A stretch of DNA of 64,000 nt from JACTOJ01 sp032335695. Its GTDB lineage: Bacteria > Bacillota > Clostridia > Clostridiales > Clostridiaceae. Both the position numbers and the translations under genes were made by a program. The stretch is taken from contig NZ_JACTOJ010000006.1 in NCBI RefSeq assembly GCF_032335695.1, forward strand, positions 62,001 to 126,000. The letters run 5' to 3'. The notes below the pieces were generated by a model that saw only the letters and a list, made by a program, of their open reading frames with translations, made no database searches and was not told the DNA's origin. Positions 7,522 through 15,717 of this stretch are shown here, in pieces. Each line of letters starts with the position of its first letter. Position 1 is the first letter of the stretch.

Positions 7522-8640
7522 TTAAAATATCCAAAATATCTTTTTATGAAAAATATTCTCTTCTACATTTTCATTAGCATTCAATTTTTTTCTACATATA
7601 AGTTTACCATCTTCATATATTTGCAATATTCCCATGGATTCATTATTTTTTATAGGTGCATGAATATTTTTGGATAATACTACTTTTGTTTCTAATTTGC
7701 CGCCTTTTTTCAAAGGAAAATATATATCTTTAGAACTTTTTAAGTTCAATTTTTCCTTCCCACCACTAATTTTAAAATCCTTAAGTATTTGATTTGCTTG
7801 TGATATGTTTACATAGTCGTATTGGCTGCTAATGTAATCCTGTATTTTTTTTGTCTCATTCCACCTCTCTGGACAATTTATAGTTACTATTACTATATCA
7901 TGGCCTTGGAAGTCTATTGATGTTACAAGACATTTCCCTGCTTGACCTGTGTATCCTGTTTTAACTCCGTTAGCTTCCGGAATCTGCCATAATATTTTAT
8001 TTATGTTGTGATAATTTCGTGTAAATCCATACTCTGAGGTCTCTATATCCTTTGTGGACACAATTTTATTAAACTCTTCTATCTTTTTAGCTTCCAAAGT
8101 TATCAAAGCAAGATCATATGCCGTAGTATAATGATTTTGACTGTCTAATCCATGAGGAGATTCAAAATGTGTATCTATCATTCCAAGCCCGCTAGCATAC
8201 TCATTCATCAATTTCATAAATTCATCTGTGCTTCCTGAAATTCCTTCTGATATAGCTATAGCCGCATCATTACCGCTTCTTAACATTAACCCATACAATA
8301 ATTCTCTTAAAGTAACGATCTCTCCTTTTTTATATCCTACTGTTGATCCTCTTATGGCCGCTGCTTTACTGCTTATCTCTATATTTTTTTCTAAATCTCC
8401 ATATCTTAATGCCACCAAGGAGGTCATAATCTTTGTAGTACTAGCCATAGGAGTTATAGTTTTAGCATTTTTATCATAGAGCACTCGTTTTGTCTCGCCA
8501 TCAACAGCTACAGCATATCTAGCGTTTATGTTAGGTTCTTTAACTAACTCCATACCATAAGCCTCTTCAGATATATTCGAAACAGAAACTCCTACTATAA
8601 AAAAAACAAGTAACATAGCTATAAAAAATTTGTTTTTCAA
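7522..8640 (-). CDS. D-alanyl-D-alanine carboxypeptidase (DacF family)
   Basis: This 372-residue low-molecular-weight penicillin-binding protein of peptidase family S11 trims the terminal D-Ala from peptidoglycan stem peptides outside the membrane. A signal peptide covers residues 1 to about 28 (KNKFFIAMLLVFFIVGVSVS). The three active-site motifs are present: STTK (nucleophile Ser about 65), SGND and KTGYT. A beta-rich C-terminal domain follows, ending without an obvious amphipathic membrane anchor. Start choice: the TTG at 8640, with AGGTG six bases before it, fits better than the GTG at 8649. A paralogue lies 2.8 kb away (11416-12582). Homologues act in spore cortex maturation, but the exact role cannot be read from the sequence. 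Confidence 0.9.
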   Translation of the reverse strand: MKNKFFIAMLLVFFIVGVSVSNISEEAYGMELVKEPNINARYAVAVDGETKRVLYDKNAKTITPMASTTKIMTSLVALRYGDLEKNIEISSKAAAIRGSTVGYKKGEIVTLRELLYGLMLRSGNDAAIAISEGISGSTDEFMKLMNEYASGLGMIDTHFESPHGLDSQNHYTTAYDLALITLEAKKIEEFNKIVSTKDIETSEYGFTRNYHNINKILWQIPEANGVKTGYTGQAGKCLVTSIDFQGHDIVIVTINCPERWNETKKIQDYISSQYDYVNISQANQILKDFKISGGKEKLNLKSSKDIYFPLKKGGKLETKVVLSKNIHAPIKNNESMGILQIYEDGKLICRKKLNANENVEENIFHKKIFWIF

Positions 8641-8851
8641 TGATAACACCTGCCTTAATGATTATTTTATTGCATTCTAAAAATACCTAGTTCCAACTTG
8701 TACCATTAAGTTGCTTTACAAAAATCTCTTCTTAGTATATATATCTGATAATATTTTATTAGTTTTACTATACAAAACTTTTAATATTTTTGGCATTAAA
8801 TAATAAATATCATATTTATGGATACACTACATTATGTTGGGAGGTATGTAT

Positions 8852-9337
8852 ATGATCTTTACATTTATCGCATTAACTGTGCTTATCGTGCTTATTATGC
8901 CCTTAAAAATAAAATTAAAAACTATTTACGAAAATAATGAATTGCAAATTTATGTTTTTGATAGGAAAGTAAATTTTAAAAAAAAACATAATTATACGGA
9001 AAATAATAGCAAAAAGAAGAAATCTGAGCTTATTTTAAAAAATGGATTATCTAGACTAAGAAAACTCATAAATATAAAATTTAAGCCTAGATTGGACCTG
9101 AGCCTAGAAATGCATTATGGTTTTGAAGATGCTGCATTTACCGGAATATTTTTTGGTGTAGCTCAAAATATGAATTCTTTCGTATACGAACTTCTCTCTT
9201 CAGTATTCAAAATCAAAAACTACAAATTTGATATTATACCTAATTTTAATAAGCCCATGCTAAATTTTAGAATTAATAGTATATTTTCTTTTAATTTAGT
9301 AAAAATTATATACATACTTATAAGAATATATATTTGA
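8852..9337 (+). CDS. ytfI: DUF2953 domain protein (YtfI-like)
   Basis: This 161-residue protein has one N-terminal membrane segment (about residues 2-17), a basic linker rich in Lys (about 38-70) and a conserved DUF2953 core with LDLSLEMHYGFEDAAFTGIFFG. That core and the location directly upstream of gerW match the Bacillus ytfI-ytfJ pair. The function is unknown; in sporulating bacteria these two genes travel together and are expressed in the forespore. The start at 8852 has GGGAGG seven bases upstream; in-frame ATGs at 8834 and 8846 are worse placed. Confidence 0.72.
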   Translation: MIFTFIALTVLIVLIMPLKIKLKTIYENNELQIYVFDRKVNFKKKHNYTENNSKKKKSELILKNGLSRLRKLINIKFKPRLDLSLEMHYGFEDAAFTGIFFGVAQNMNSFVYELLSSVFKIKNYKFDIIPNFNKPMLNFRINSIFSFNLVKIIYILIRIYI

Positions 9338-9375
9338 AGGAGGTGAAGCCTGACTAGAAGTCAGGTATACTTATG
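9337..9375 (+). promoter_or_regulatory. gerW ribosome site with a hairpin between SD and ATG
   Basis: The strong Shine-Dalgarno AAGGAGGTG (9337-9345) lies 27 bases before the only suitable start codon (ATG at 9373), far outside the usual 5-10. Between them CCTGACT (9349-9355) and AGTCAGG (9359-9365) form a perfect 7-bp stem with a 3-base loop. If it folds, the effective distance falls to about 10 bases, a normal value. Confidence 0.65.
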
Positions 9376-9768
9376 GTAAATAATCATCCTATAGAAGGTC
9401 TTATGGGCTGCACCATGGAAAATATTAGAGATATGATTGATGTCAATACTATAATAGGAGATCCTATAGAAAGTAAAGATGGAAGCTTCATACTCCCCAT
9501 ATCAAAAGTAAGTTTTGGATTTGCATCTGGAGGAAGCGAATTTTCTAATAAGGTTGATAACGAAACTAAATATCCTTTTGGCGGAGCTAGCGGTGCCGGT
9601 GTATCACTGCGTCCTGTAGCCTTTATTGTTATAAATGGAGATAATGTTAAACTTCTTTCTGTAGAGCACGATAATCCATGTGATAGGCTTATTGACTATA
9701 TTCCACAGATTATAGATATGATAAAGGGAGCTAAAAGTCGAAATGATTCCTGTGAAAAAAATCAATAA
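9373..9768 (+). CDS. gerW: GerW family sporulation protein (YtfJ)
   Basis: This 131-residue protein has the GerW/YtfJ signature. An N-terminal region with HPIEGLMGCTMENIRDMIDV is followed by VIPISK-like ILPISKVSFGFASGGSEF and the glycine-rich FGGASGAGVSLRPVAFIVI near residues 76-95. In Bacillus the homologue is made in the forespore and is needed for proper germination with some nutrient receptors. The gene follows DUF2953 on the same strand, and its start codon is separated from the Shine-Dalgarno by a hairpin (see the 9337 entry). The hairpin at 9805 ends this convergent pair of operons. Confidence 0.88.
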   Translation: MVNNHPIEGLMGCTMENIRDMIDVNTIIGDPIESKDGSFILPISKVSFGFASGGSEFSNKVDNETKYPFGGASGAGVSLRPVAFIVINGDNVKLLSVEHDNPCDRLIDYIPQIIDMIKGAKSRNDSCEKNQ

Positions 9769-9804
9769 TAAAAAAGCTTCACTACATATAAGTTATAATT
9801 AAAA

Positions 9805-9859
9805 AATGATGGAAGCAAATAAAAAAGTTTGCATTGCTTTTCTATTTGCTTCCATCATT
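9805..9859. terminator. Terminator between gerW and scpB
   Basis: Perfect 17-bp arms (9805-9821 and 9843-9859) are followed by TTTTTTAATTAT on the minus strand. This makes it a good intrinsic terminator for the scpA-scpB operon. It may also stop gerW. Confidence 0.85.
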
Positions 9860-9879
9860 CATATCTATATAACTCAAAT

Positions 9880-10479
9880 CTAATGGGTTATTTCCTCTGT
9901 ATTTTCCTGATATTCTTTCATATATTTTTCTACTATGACTTCTAATGAAGGTAATTCTTTTATATTTTCAATATTTAACTGTTTCAGGAAATCATCTGTT
10001 GTAGAATATAATATTGGTCTGCCTGGAGCATCTAACCTTCCCGATTCTTTAATTAATTTTTTATCTAAAAGTTTAGCTACTGCGCTATCACTTTTCACCC
10101 CTCTTATCTCGTCTATGTCTATACGGGTGATAGGTTGTTTATATGCAATTATAGCTAGAGTTTCTAAGGATGCCTGAGAAAGCGATTGTCTGGAGTTTGT
10201 TTTTAATATCTTTTGAATATATTCACTATTCTCTGACTTAGTAACTAATTGGAATTCATCATTTATTCTTATAAGCTTTACCCCTCTATCTTCGTATATA
10301 AACATCATTTCTTTCAAAACTTTTTTAGTAAATGCTGGGCTTAATTCTAATATACTAGCTATATCCTTTAGTTTCATCGGCTCACCGCTTACAAAAAGCA
10401 AAGATTCTATGATAGAATAATATCTAATATTAGAGTTGGTCTCTTTTATTTCTATCTGCAAAATATTATTGTCCTTCAT
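9880..10479 (-). CDS. scpB: Segregation and condensation protein B
   Basis: This is a 199-residue accessory subunit of the SMC-ScpAB condensin that compacts and separates the chromosome. The tandem winged-helix fold is indicated by IIESLLFVSGEPMKLKDIA near the N-terminus. The second helix-turn-helix contains QASLETLAIIAYKQPITR and IRGVKSDSAVAKLLDKKLI, followed by GRPILYSTTDDFL. The gene overlaps the end of scpA by about 14 bases, so the two are translationally coupled, as expected for partners in one complex. I use the second Met (10479), after AGAGG. Confidence 0.95.
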   Translation of the reverse strand: MKDNNILQIEIKETNSNIRYYSIIESLLFVSGEPMKLKDIASILELSPAFTKKVLKEMMFIYEDRGVKLIRINDEFQLVTKSENSEYIQKILKTNSRQSLSQASLETLAIIAYKQPITRIDIDEIRGVKSDSAVAKLLDKKLIKESGRLDAPGRPILYSTTDDFLKQLNIENIKELPSLEVIVEKYMKEYQENTEEITH

Positions 10480-11221
10480 CAACCTCTATCCTTTCTACAT
10501 AAATATCAGAAAAACTATATTCCTGGAATGCCATCACATCCCTCATCTTGATAAGTTCTAAAAGAGCTAAAAACATAACCACCACTTCGATTTTACTGCT
10601 GCAATCTTTAATTAATTCTTTAAAATTATATTTCTTTCCTTTTCTTAGAGCTGTGCTTATCTGAATCATTTTATCTTCAATCTTAAATTTATCCACTGGT
10701 ATCTGGGTTAATAATGTATTATTCTCATTTATCTTATTTCTATATCTATTTATTAATTCATTATACAAATTATACAAGTCAAGCATAGTTATATTCTTTA
10801 ACACATCTTCATTAACATTTTCAGATAAAGAATCATCTATTATTTCAGCTTTCTTAGAGAAAGTTTGTCCATTTTCTTTAATTACCTCTTTTAAGAACTC
10901 TGATACGGCTTTAAATTTTTTGTACTCTACAAGTTTTTCTATCAGATTGGCTCTAGGGTCCTCTTCTTCCTTATTGTCATTTTCCGCTTTAGGTAAAAGC
11001 ATTTTGGATTTTATTTCCAGCAATGTAGCAGCTACCACTATAAACTCAGATGTAACTTCTAAATCTATTTCTTTCATTTTTTTTATATAACTCAAGTATT
11101 CATTAGTTATATCATATATCTTAATATCGTATATATCCATTTCATTCTTTTTTATAAGATGAAGTAATAAATCAAATGGACCTTCGAAATTTAAATTTTC
11201 TAATTTTATATTATAATCCAT
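10466..11221 (-). CDS. scpA: Segregation and condensation protein A (kleisin)
   Basis: This 251-residue kleisin bridges the two SMC heads and binds ScpB. The N-terminal helical domain has the conserved LENLNFEGPFDLLLHLIKKNEMDIYDI near residues 6-33, then IVVAATLLEIKSKMLLP. The C-terminal winged helix includes VVMFLALLELIKMRDVMAFQE. The length is normal for the family. The ATG at 11221 has GAGGT six bases upstream, so the longer reading from 11242 is unlikely. Its partner scpB follows at once. Confidence 0.95.
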   Translation of the reverse strand: MDYNIKLENLNFEGPFDLLLHLIKKNEMDIYDIKIYDITNEYLSYIKKMKEIDLEVTSEFIVVAATLLEIKSKMLLPKAENDNKEEEDPRANLIEKLVEYKKFKAVSEFLKEVIKENGQTFSKKAEIIDDSLSENVNEDVLKNITMLDLYNLYNELINRYRNKINENNTLLTQIPVDKFKIEDKMIQISTALRKGKKYNFKELIKDCSSKIEVVVMFLALLELIKMRDVMAFQEYSFSDIYVERIEVDEGQ

Positions 11222-11336
11222 ATCCATACCTCGTTTATGCAATATAAAACATATTAACCTTTATTAATATATCATTAATTCTGCCTAAATTCTATATAAA
11301 AATCCTTTAGTCCAACTTTATATAAATAATTAAAAT

Positions 11337-11410
11337 ATATCCAAGCTTAAATATTAAATTATGAATTCTATTATATTTTCATAATTTAATATTGGTTAAG
11401 CTTGGATATT
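11337..11410 (-). terminator. Long hairpin after the second D,D-carboxypeptidase gene
   Basis: ATATCCAAGCTTAA (11337-11350) pairs with TTAAGCTTGGATAT (11396-11409). An inner AATATTAAATTATGA-type pairing extends the stem. The minus-strand bases that follow are T-rich (ATATTTTAATTATTT). Confidence 0.7.
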
Positions 11411-11415
11411 ATTGA

Positions 11416-12582
11416 TTATATTGAACCTTTAAATATGTTCCTAAAACCAGACTTAATATTATCAAAGAACCCTGATTTCTTTATATCCCTGTCGCTGTAT
11501 ATTTTAGCAGTGCCTATCAGGTTATTTCCATCATAATACTCACATATACCTATGACTTCACCTTTTTTTATTACTTTTTTATTTGAATCTAGTTTAAGTT
11601 TCGAAGTTATTTTAGGACTACTTCCTTTTTCAATAGTAACAAGAACATCTTCACAGGATTTAGCTATAATAAATTTATCTCCTCTTTTATTAAGGGTTAT
11701 CTTTTGAATTTCATCATCTTTGCTTACAATTTTCTTGCTTTCATATTTAGAAAATCCATAGTTAAGAAGCATGCTTGCATCTCTATTCCTTTTTTTATAG
11801 GTTGGAGCTCCCATAATAACACATAGTACCCTTACTCCATCTCTATTAGCTGTAGCTGAAATACAGTATTTGGCTTCCTGAGTAAATCCAGTTTTTAATC
11901 CATCACAACCTTTAAAGAATCTTACCAGTTTATTATGATTAACTAATTCGATAGGAGTCTTTCTTCCTTCCGATATAGTTTCCATATATGTTCCTGTATA
12001 TTTTAGTATAGTTGGATGCTTAAGTAGTTCTTTTGACATGATGTAAATATCATAAGCCGTTGTAATATGTCCATCAATCGGTAATCCATTGCAGTTTTTA
12101 AAGGTTGTATCTTTCATGCCGAGTTCCACAGCTCTCTGATTCATCATCTTAGCAAAGTTCTCTTCGCTGCCTCCAATGTACTCTGCTAAAGCTACAGCTG
12201 CGTCATTACCAGAGGCTATAGCCACTCCTTTTAGTAATTCTTCCACCGTTCTAATTTCTCCAGTGTCCAAAAGCATTGTACTTCCACCCATTTTTTTTGC
12301 ATTTTCACTTATAGTTACTTTATCGCTAAGTTTTATTTTACCGCTGTCTACCTTCTCCATAGTAAGAAGCATTGTCATTATTTTTGTAACAGATGCCGGA
12401 GCAAATTTTTCGTGAGAATTTTTTTCATATATAACTTTCCCCGTGACTGGTTCTACTAATATGGCAGATTTAGCTTCAACATTTATGCCTTCCTCTTCAG
12501 CTTTAACCGGAACAGCGAATAAACTTAGCGATGTTAATATTATTAAAAAAATATTGGTAAATCTAACTGTGATTTTTTTCAT
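11416..12582 (-). CDS. dacF: D-alanyl-D-alanine carboxypeptidase (DacF)
   Basis: This 388-residue S11-family penicillin-binding protein has a cleavable signal peptide (MKKITVRFTNIFLIILTSLS, cleavage near VKA). The active-site motifs are ASVTK (Ser about 68), SGND (about 125) and KTGFT (about 232), and a C-terminal beta domain ends in an amphipathic tail (DNIKSGFRNIFKGS) that could hold it to the membrane. It removes terminal D-Ala from peptidoglycan stem peptides and so limits cross-linking. AGGAGG lies six to seven bases upstream of the ATG at 12582, ruling out the longer reading from 12663. It is followed downstream by scpAB and preceded by xerD/spoIIM, the arrangement seen for dacF near sporulation genes. 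Confidence 0.92.
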   Translation of the reverse strand: MKKITVRFTNIFLIILTSLSLFAVPVKAEEEGINVEAKSAILVEPVTGKVIYEKNSHEKFAPASVTKIMTMLLTMEKVDSGKIKLSDKVTISENAKKMGGSTMLLDTGEIRTVEELLKGVAIASGNDAAVALAEYIGGSEENFAKMMNQRAVELGMKDTTFKNCNGLPIDGHITTAYDIYIMSKELLKHPTILKYTGTYMETISEGRKTPIELVNHNKLVRFFKGCDGLKTGFTQEAKYCISATANRDGVRVLCVIMGAPTYKKRNRDASMLLNYGFSKYESKKIVSKDDEIQKITLNKRGDKFIIAKSCEDVLVTIEKGSSPKITSKLKLDSNKKVIKKGEVIGICEYYDGNNLIGTAKIYSDRDIKKSGFFDNIKSGFRNIFKGSI

Positions 12583-12688
12583 TTCTAATCCTCCTTTCAC
12601 AATTATTTTTACCAATATTATTGTTATTATTAAATTAAATATATTTCTCTCTGCTTTTTGCAATCATAAATATATAAAAATTTATAAT

Positions 12689-13570
12689 TTAAGCCCTTGG
12701 ATGGCTTTTTTTATATACTTCAAGCATCTTTTTTTGACTTATTATATCTAAATATATCTGCACAGCTGATATGTCTTTATATCCCATTAATTCCTGAAGA
12801 GTTTTTATATCAGCTCCATTCTCAATCATATGCACTGCTACAGAATGTCTTAATGTATATAAATTTATGGGCTTCTGAATTTTAGATAGCTCAGCATAAT
12901 ATTTAACAATCTTCCAAAATCCCTGTCTAGTCATTATCTCCCCATGAATATTTAAAAAAATTATATCATTCCGCTTAGGTTTATACAAATGCCTGACATC
13001 CATGTACTTTTTTATCCACTCCACTGCATATTTTCCTATGGGTACTATCCTCTCTACTCCTCTATCATTTCTAAATCTAACATATTGAAATTCTAAATTT
13101 ACATCCTCTATATTTAAATTCAGCATATCTGTTATTTTTACTCCTGTAGCATACATTAATTCCAACATAGCCTTATCCCTAATTCCTTTAATGGTGCTTG
13201 TATCAGGAGAACATAACAATTTATTTACCTCTTCTACCGTGAGAATTTCCGGTAAGCATCTCTGCGCTTTAGGTAATTCATAATCTATTGATGGAAGTTT
13301 TTCGATATAATTATCCTTTAGTAAATACTTATAAAAATTTCTTATACAAACTATGCTTCTTGCTAAAGAGGATTGCTTTTTACCGTTACTTTCAAGAAAT
13401 TGTATATAGCTTTTTATGGTCAAATCATCTGCGTTAAAAAAAGTGCATTTATTTTCAGTCAAATATCTTGAAAATCCATCTAAATCTCTTTTGTAAGCTT
13501 CTATCGTATTATCACTTAAATTTTTGTTTTTACAAATATGTACTAAGTATTCATCTACTAATTCATTCAT
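12689..13570 (-). CDS. xerD: XerD-like tyrosine recombinase, catalytically degenerate
   Basis: This 293-residue protein aligns along its whole length with XerD, from the SAM-like N-terminal domain (LSDNTIEAYKRDLDGFSRYL) to the C-terminal SHPRA tail. Of the six catalytic positions, Arg I is Lys (GVKITDML instead of GLRVSEL). The beta-hairpin Lys appears as Asp/Arg (RNDRGVER). The box II His is Tyr (LYTLRH), Arg II is kept, and the third His is Tyr (LMGYKD instead of LGHSD). The nucleophile Tyr is kept (VQIY). Normal strand cleavage therefore looks impaired. The fold and DNA-binding surface appear intact, so a non-catalytic DNA-binding or partner role is possible. The ATG at 13570 is chosen over an upstream TTG that would overlap the preceding gene. 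Confidence 0.82.
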   Translation of the reverse strand: MNELVDEYLVHICKNKNLSDNTIEAYKRDLDGFSRYLTENKCTFFNADDLTIKSYIQFLESNGKKQSSLARSIVCIRNFYKYLLKDNYIEKLPSIDYELPKAQRCLPEILTVEEVNKLLCSPDTSTIKGIRDKAMLELMYATGVKITDMLNLNIEDVNLEFQYVRFRNDRGVERIVPIGKYAVEWIKKYMDVRHLYKPKRNDIIFLNIHGEIMTRQGFWKIVKYYAELSKIQKPINLYTLRHSVAVHMIENGADIKTLQELMGYKDISAVQIYLDIISQKKMLEVYKKSHPRA

Positions 13571-13599
13571 TTTATCACCCACTTCCCATAAATATATAA

Positions 13600-13845
13600 T
13601 CAATAAATTTTACACATATATGTTATGTATCTTTTTAGCAGTAACAAATAAGTATTTAATATATTTGTGTCATTATAAAAATTACCCACAAATACGCTGT
13701 TCCTGTAATTTATATTTTTGGTATAAACATAAAATAAAGAATAATCCAATATGATGGGCATTATAAATCCCAAAATAAAAATAATAAAAAGACTTTTTAA
13801 ATATAATTTTACATATCTTATTACATTTTTATGTACATACTTCAT
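13600..13845 (-). CDS. Small single-span membrane protein coupled to spoIIM
   Basis: This 81-residue protein of unknown function has a basic N-terminus (MKYVHKNVIRYVKLYLKS), one strong hydrophobic segment at about residues 19-40 (LFIIFILGFIMPIILDY) and an asparagine/tyrosine-rich tail. Its ATG overlaps the spoIIM stop by four bases (ATGA), and GGAAGTG lies just upstream, so it is very likely real and translated with SpoIIM. The topology suggests a cytoplasmic N-terminus and an external C-terminal tail of about 40 residues. I do not recognise the family. A role in engulfment is only an inference from the coupling. Confidence 0.62.
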   Translation of the reverse strand: MKYVHKNVIRYVKLYLKSLFIIFILGFIMPIILDYSLFYVYTKNINYRNSVFVGNFYNDTNILNTYLLLLKRYITYMCKIY

Positions 13846-14501
13846 ATATCCACACTTCCTAAGCTAATTGCCACTGCTTTTATGGCATTAGGAGTGATAT
13901 AAGCCTCATAAAAAGCTCCTATTATCATTAAGGCAAGGATTATTATAAATGCTAGAGAATAACTAGTAAAACTATAGGCATTTCTATATGCATCCCTATT
14001 AAATTTTTCTTTTAATTTGCTTACAGAAAGCTTCATAGCCAATACAGATGCTATTATTATACAAGGCAGATAGATTATATTTTGCGGCAGAACTCCTATT
14101 AGTACAAATACAGTACCTTTTAGTCCTAAACTCATAAACAAAAACGATAAAGTAAACCCTAATGTATACCCTTTTATTATATCTATTATAAGTATAATTG
14201 GTAGTCCAACCATAGTAACTCCCAGCAGCCATATTCCTACTAGTATAGGTAAATTATTTTTTAAAGTTTCTATTATTATATACCATTGATTTACCTCTGC
14301 ATTTTTTATATTACCTTTGAATGTTAAAAAATAATTTATGAGATCTTCTCTTTCTTTGTTTTCCATATACCTTATAGTATATATACCCAATATCATTCCT
14401 GTAAACAAGCACAAAATAGTTAAAAGATATAATCCCAAATTTTCCTGCATGTGCTTAGTTATATTGATATTGCTATTGTTATTCCTTCTTTTAATCATCA
14501 T
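13842..14501 (-). CDS. spoIIM: Stage II sporulation protein M
   Basis: This 219-residue polytopic membrane protein has about five transmembrane helices: YLLTILCLFTGMILGIYTIRY; LVGIWLLGVTMVGLPIILIID; a segment with GYTLGFTLSFLFMSLGLKG; the PQNIIYLPCIIIASVLAMKL segment; and a C-terminal helix with IIILALMIIGAFYEAYITPN. The sequence LGLKGTVFVLIGVLPQN is the conserved core of the SpoIIM/DUF95 family. SpoIIM acts with SpoIID and SpoIIP in the mother cell to thin septal peptidoglycan and drive engulfment. AGGAGG lies seven bases before the ATG. It sits between spo0A and the XerD-like gene, a common clostridial order. Confidence 0.93.
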   Translation of the reverse strand: MMIKRRNNNSNINITKHMQENLGLYLLTILCLFTGMILGIYTIRYMENKEREDLINYFLTFKGNIKNAEVNQWYIIIETLKNNLPILVGIWLLGVTMVGLPIILIIDIIKGYTLGFTLSFLFMSLGLKGTVFVLIGVLPQNIIYLPCIIIASVLAMKLSVSKLKEKFNRDAYRNAYSFTSYSLAFIIILALMIIGAFYEAYITPNAIKAVAISLGSVDI

Positions 14502-14590
14502 TATATTTCCTCCTTAGGGTTTATCTTTTTTATATTAAAGTTGATTCAATAATATCTATGTATTTAGGAGGACTTATATGCTTAGTTTAT

Positions 14591-14640
14591 AAAAATCAGA
14601 AGAGAGCACTATAGTTTATCTAGCACTCTCTCCTGATTTT
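14591..14640 (-). terminator. spo0A terminator
   Basis: A long stem with one internal mismatch (AAAATCAGGAGAGAGTGCTA on the minus strand, pairing with TAGTGCTCTCTTCTGATTTT) is followed by TTTTTATAA. It starts about 35 bases after the spo0A stop. Confidence 0.85.
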
Positions 14641-14676
14641 CACACAAACATTTATATAAAAATATTATTTTAATTC

Positions 14677-15486
14677 TTAGCTCACTTTATTTTTTAATCT
14701 TAATTTATCTGCAACCATAGCAATAAATTCTGAATTTGTAGGCTTACCCTTATCGTTATGTATGGTATAACCAAATAATTTATTTATAGTTTCTACTTGT
14801 CCTCTTCCCCAAGCTACCTCTATAGCATGTCTAATTGCTCTTTCAACTCTGCTAGCTGTAGTATTATATTTTTTAGCTATGGAAGGATACAATTCTTTAG
14901 TAACAGCTGAAAGTAATTCCATATTGCTAACTACCATGGTAATAGCTTCTCTTAAATACATATAGCCCTTAATGTGAGCTGGTACACCGATTTCATGTAT
15001 GATACTAGTAATTTCTGATTCTAAGTCCATAGGTTCAGCTTTAGGGGATCTAGCTTCAGTCTCAACTATTGGTACCGTTTTTCGCTTCTCTTCACTAGAA
15101 ATAGTATTATTAAACATCTCTCTTATTCTCTTAGTAAACACATCCATATCGAAGGGTTTAACTACATAATAATCTGCACCTAGCGTAATAGCTCTTTGAG
15201 TAATTTTGTCTTGTCCAACTGCGGATAGCACAATTATTCTTGGCTTGTCTATCATATTCATGGAATTTAATCTCTCCAAAACTCCTAATCCATCCAAATG
15301 AGGCATTATTATATCTAGCACTACCAAATCCGGCTTTTTTTCTTCAATTAATTTTAGAGCTTCCAACCCATCTTTTGCTATTCCTGTTACAACAATATCT
15401 CTTTGATTTAATAAATAATCATTCAGTATGTTACAAAATTCTTTGTTATCATCGGCTATAAGCACGGTTATTTTAGATTCTTCCAT
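14677..15486 (-). CDS. spo0A: Sporulation master regulator Spo0A
   Basis: This 269-residue response regulator, once phosphorylated, switches the cell to sporulation and in clostridia also to solvent or toxin programmes. The receiver domain is at residues 1-120, with acidic pocket DD (LIADDN), phosphoacceptor Asp56 in LVVLDIIMPHLDG and Lys in VVKPFD. A variable linker follows at 121-155. The C-terminal effector domain (156-269) has the diagnostic helices ASRVERAIRHAIEVAWGRG and HNDKGKPTNSEFIAMVADKL. AAGGAGA lies before the ATG at 15486; in-frame upstream codons lack a ribosome site. The upstream region carries a 0A box overlapping a sigma-H promoter, implying autoregulation. spoIVB lies upstream, as in most endospore formers. 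Confidence 0.98.
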   Translation of the reverse strand: MEESKITVLIADDNKEFCNILNDYLLNQRDIVVTGIAKDGLEALKLIEEKKPDLVVLDIIMPHLDGLGVLERLNSMNMIDKPRIIVLSAVGQDKITQRAITLGADYYVVKPFDMDVFTKRIREMFNNTISSEEKRKTVPIVETEARSPKAEPMDLESEITSIIHEIGVPAHIKGYMYLREAITMVVSNMELLSAVTKELYPSIAKKYNTTASRVERAIRHAIEVAWGRGQVETINKLFGYTIHNDKGKPTNSEFIAMVADKLRLKNKVS

Positions 15487-15533
15487 CTTTGTTCTCCTTC
15501 CAATATCGTATTCCATATCTTAACAAATTAATT

Positions 15534-15560
15534 ATTCGACAAACTCAAAAGAAATCCTTC
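15534..15560 (-). promoter_or_regulatory. spo0A promoter: sigma-H elements overlapping a 0A box
   Basis: On the minus strand GAAGGATTT (15560-15552) is followed, after 13 bases, by CGAAT (15538-15534). This fits the sigma-H pattern RWAGGAWWT-N13/14-HGAAT. The -10 element is embedded in TTTGTCGAATAA, whose core TGTCGAA (15541-15535) is a perfect Spo0A-binding box. Spo0A~P could therefore act directly at its own promoter, about 50 bases upstream of the ATG. Confidence 0.7.
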
Positions 15561-15717
15561 TAACATTCAAAAATTTTTTTGCTAAATTTATCCACTAAGC
15601 ATTCCAATAATTTTCAAATGCTTTTTAACTCTAATATTATACTATAATACAACTAAAAAGAACAATTATTATTAAAATTGTTTTCTTTGCCTTTTTACAT
15701 AATTTTAATAATAAACC

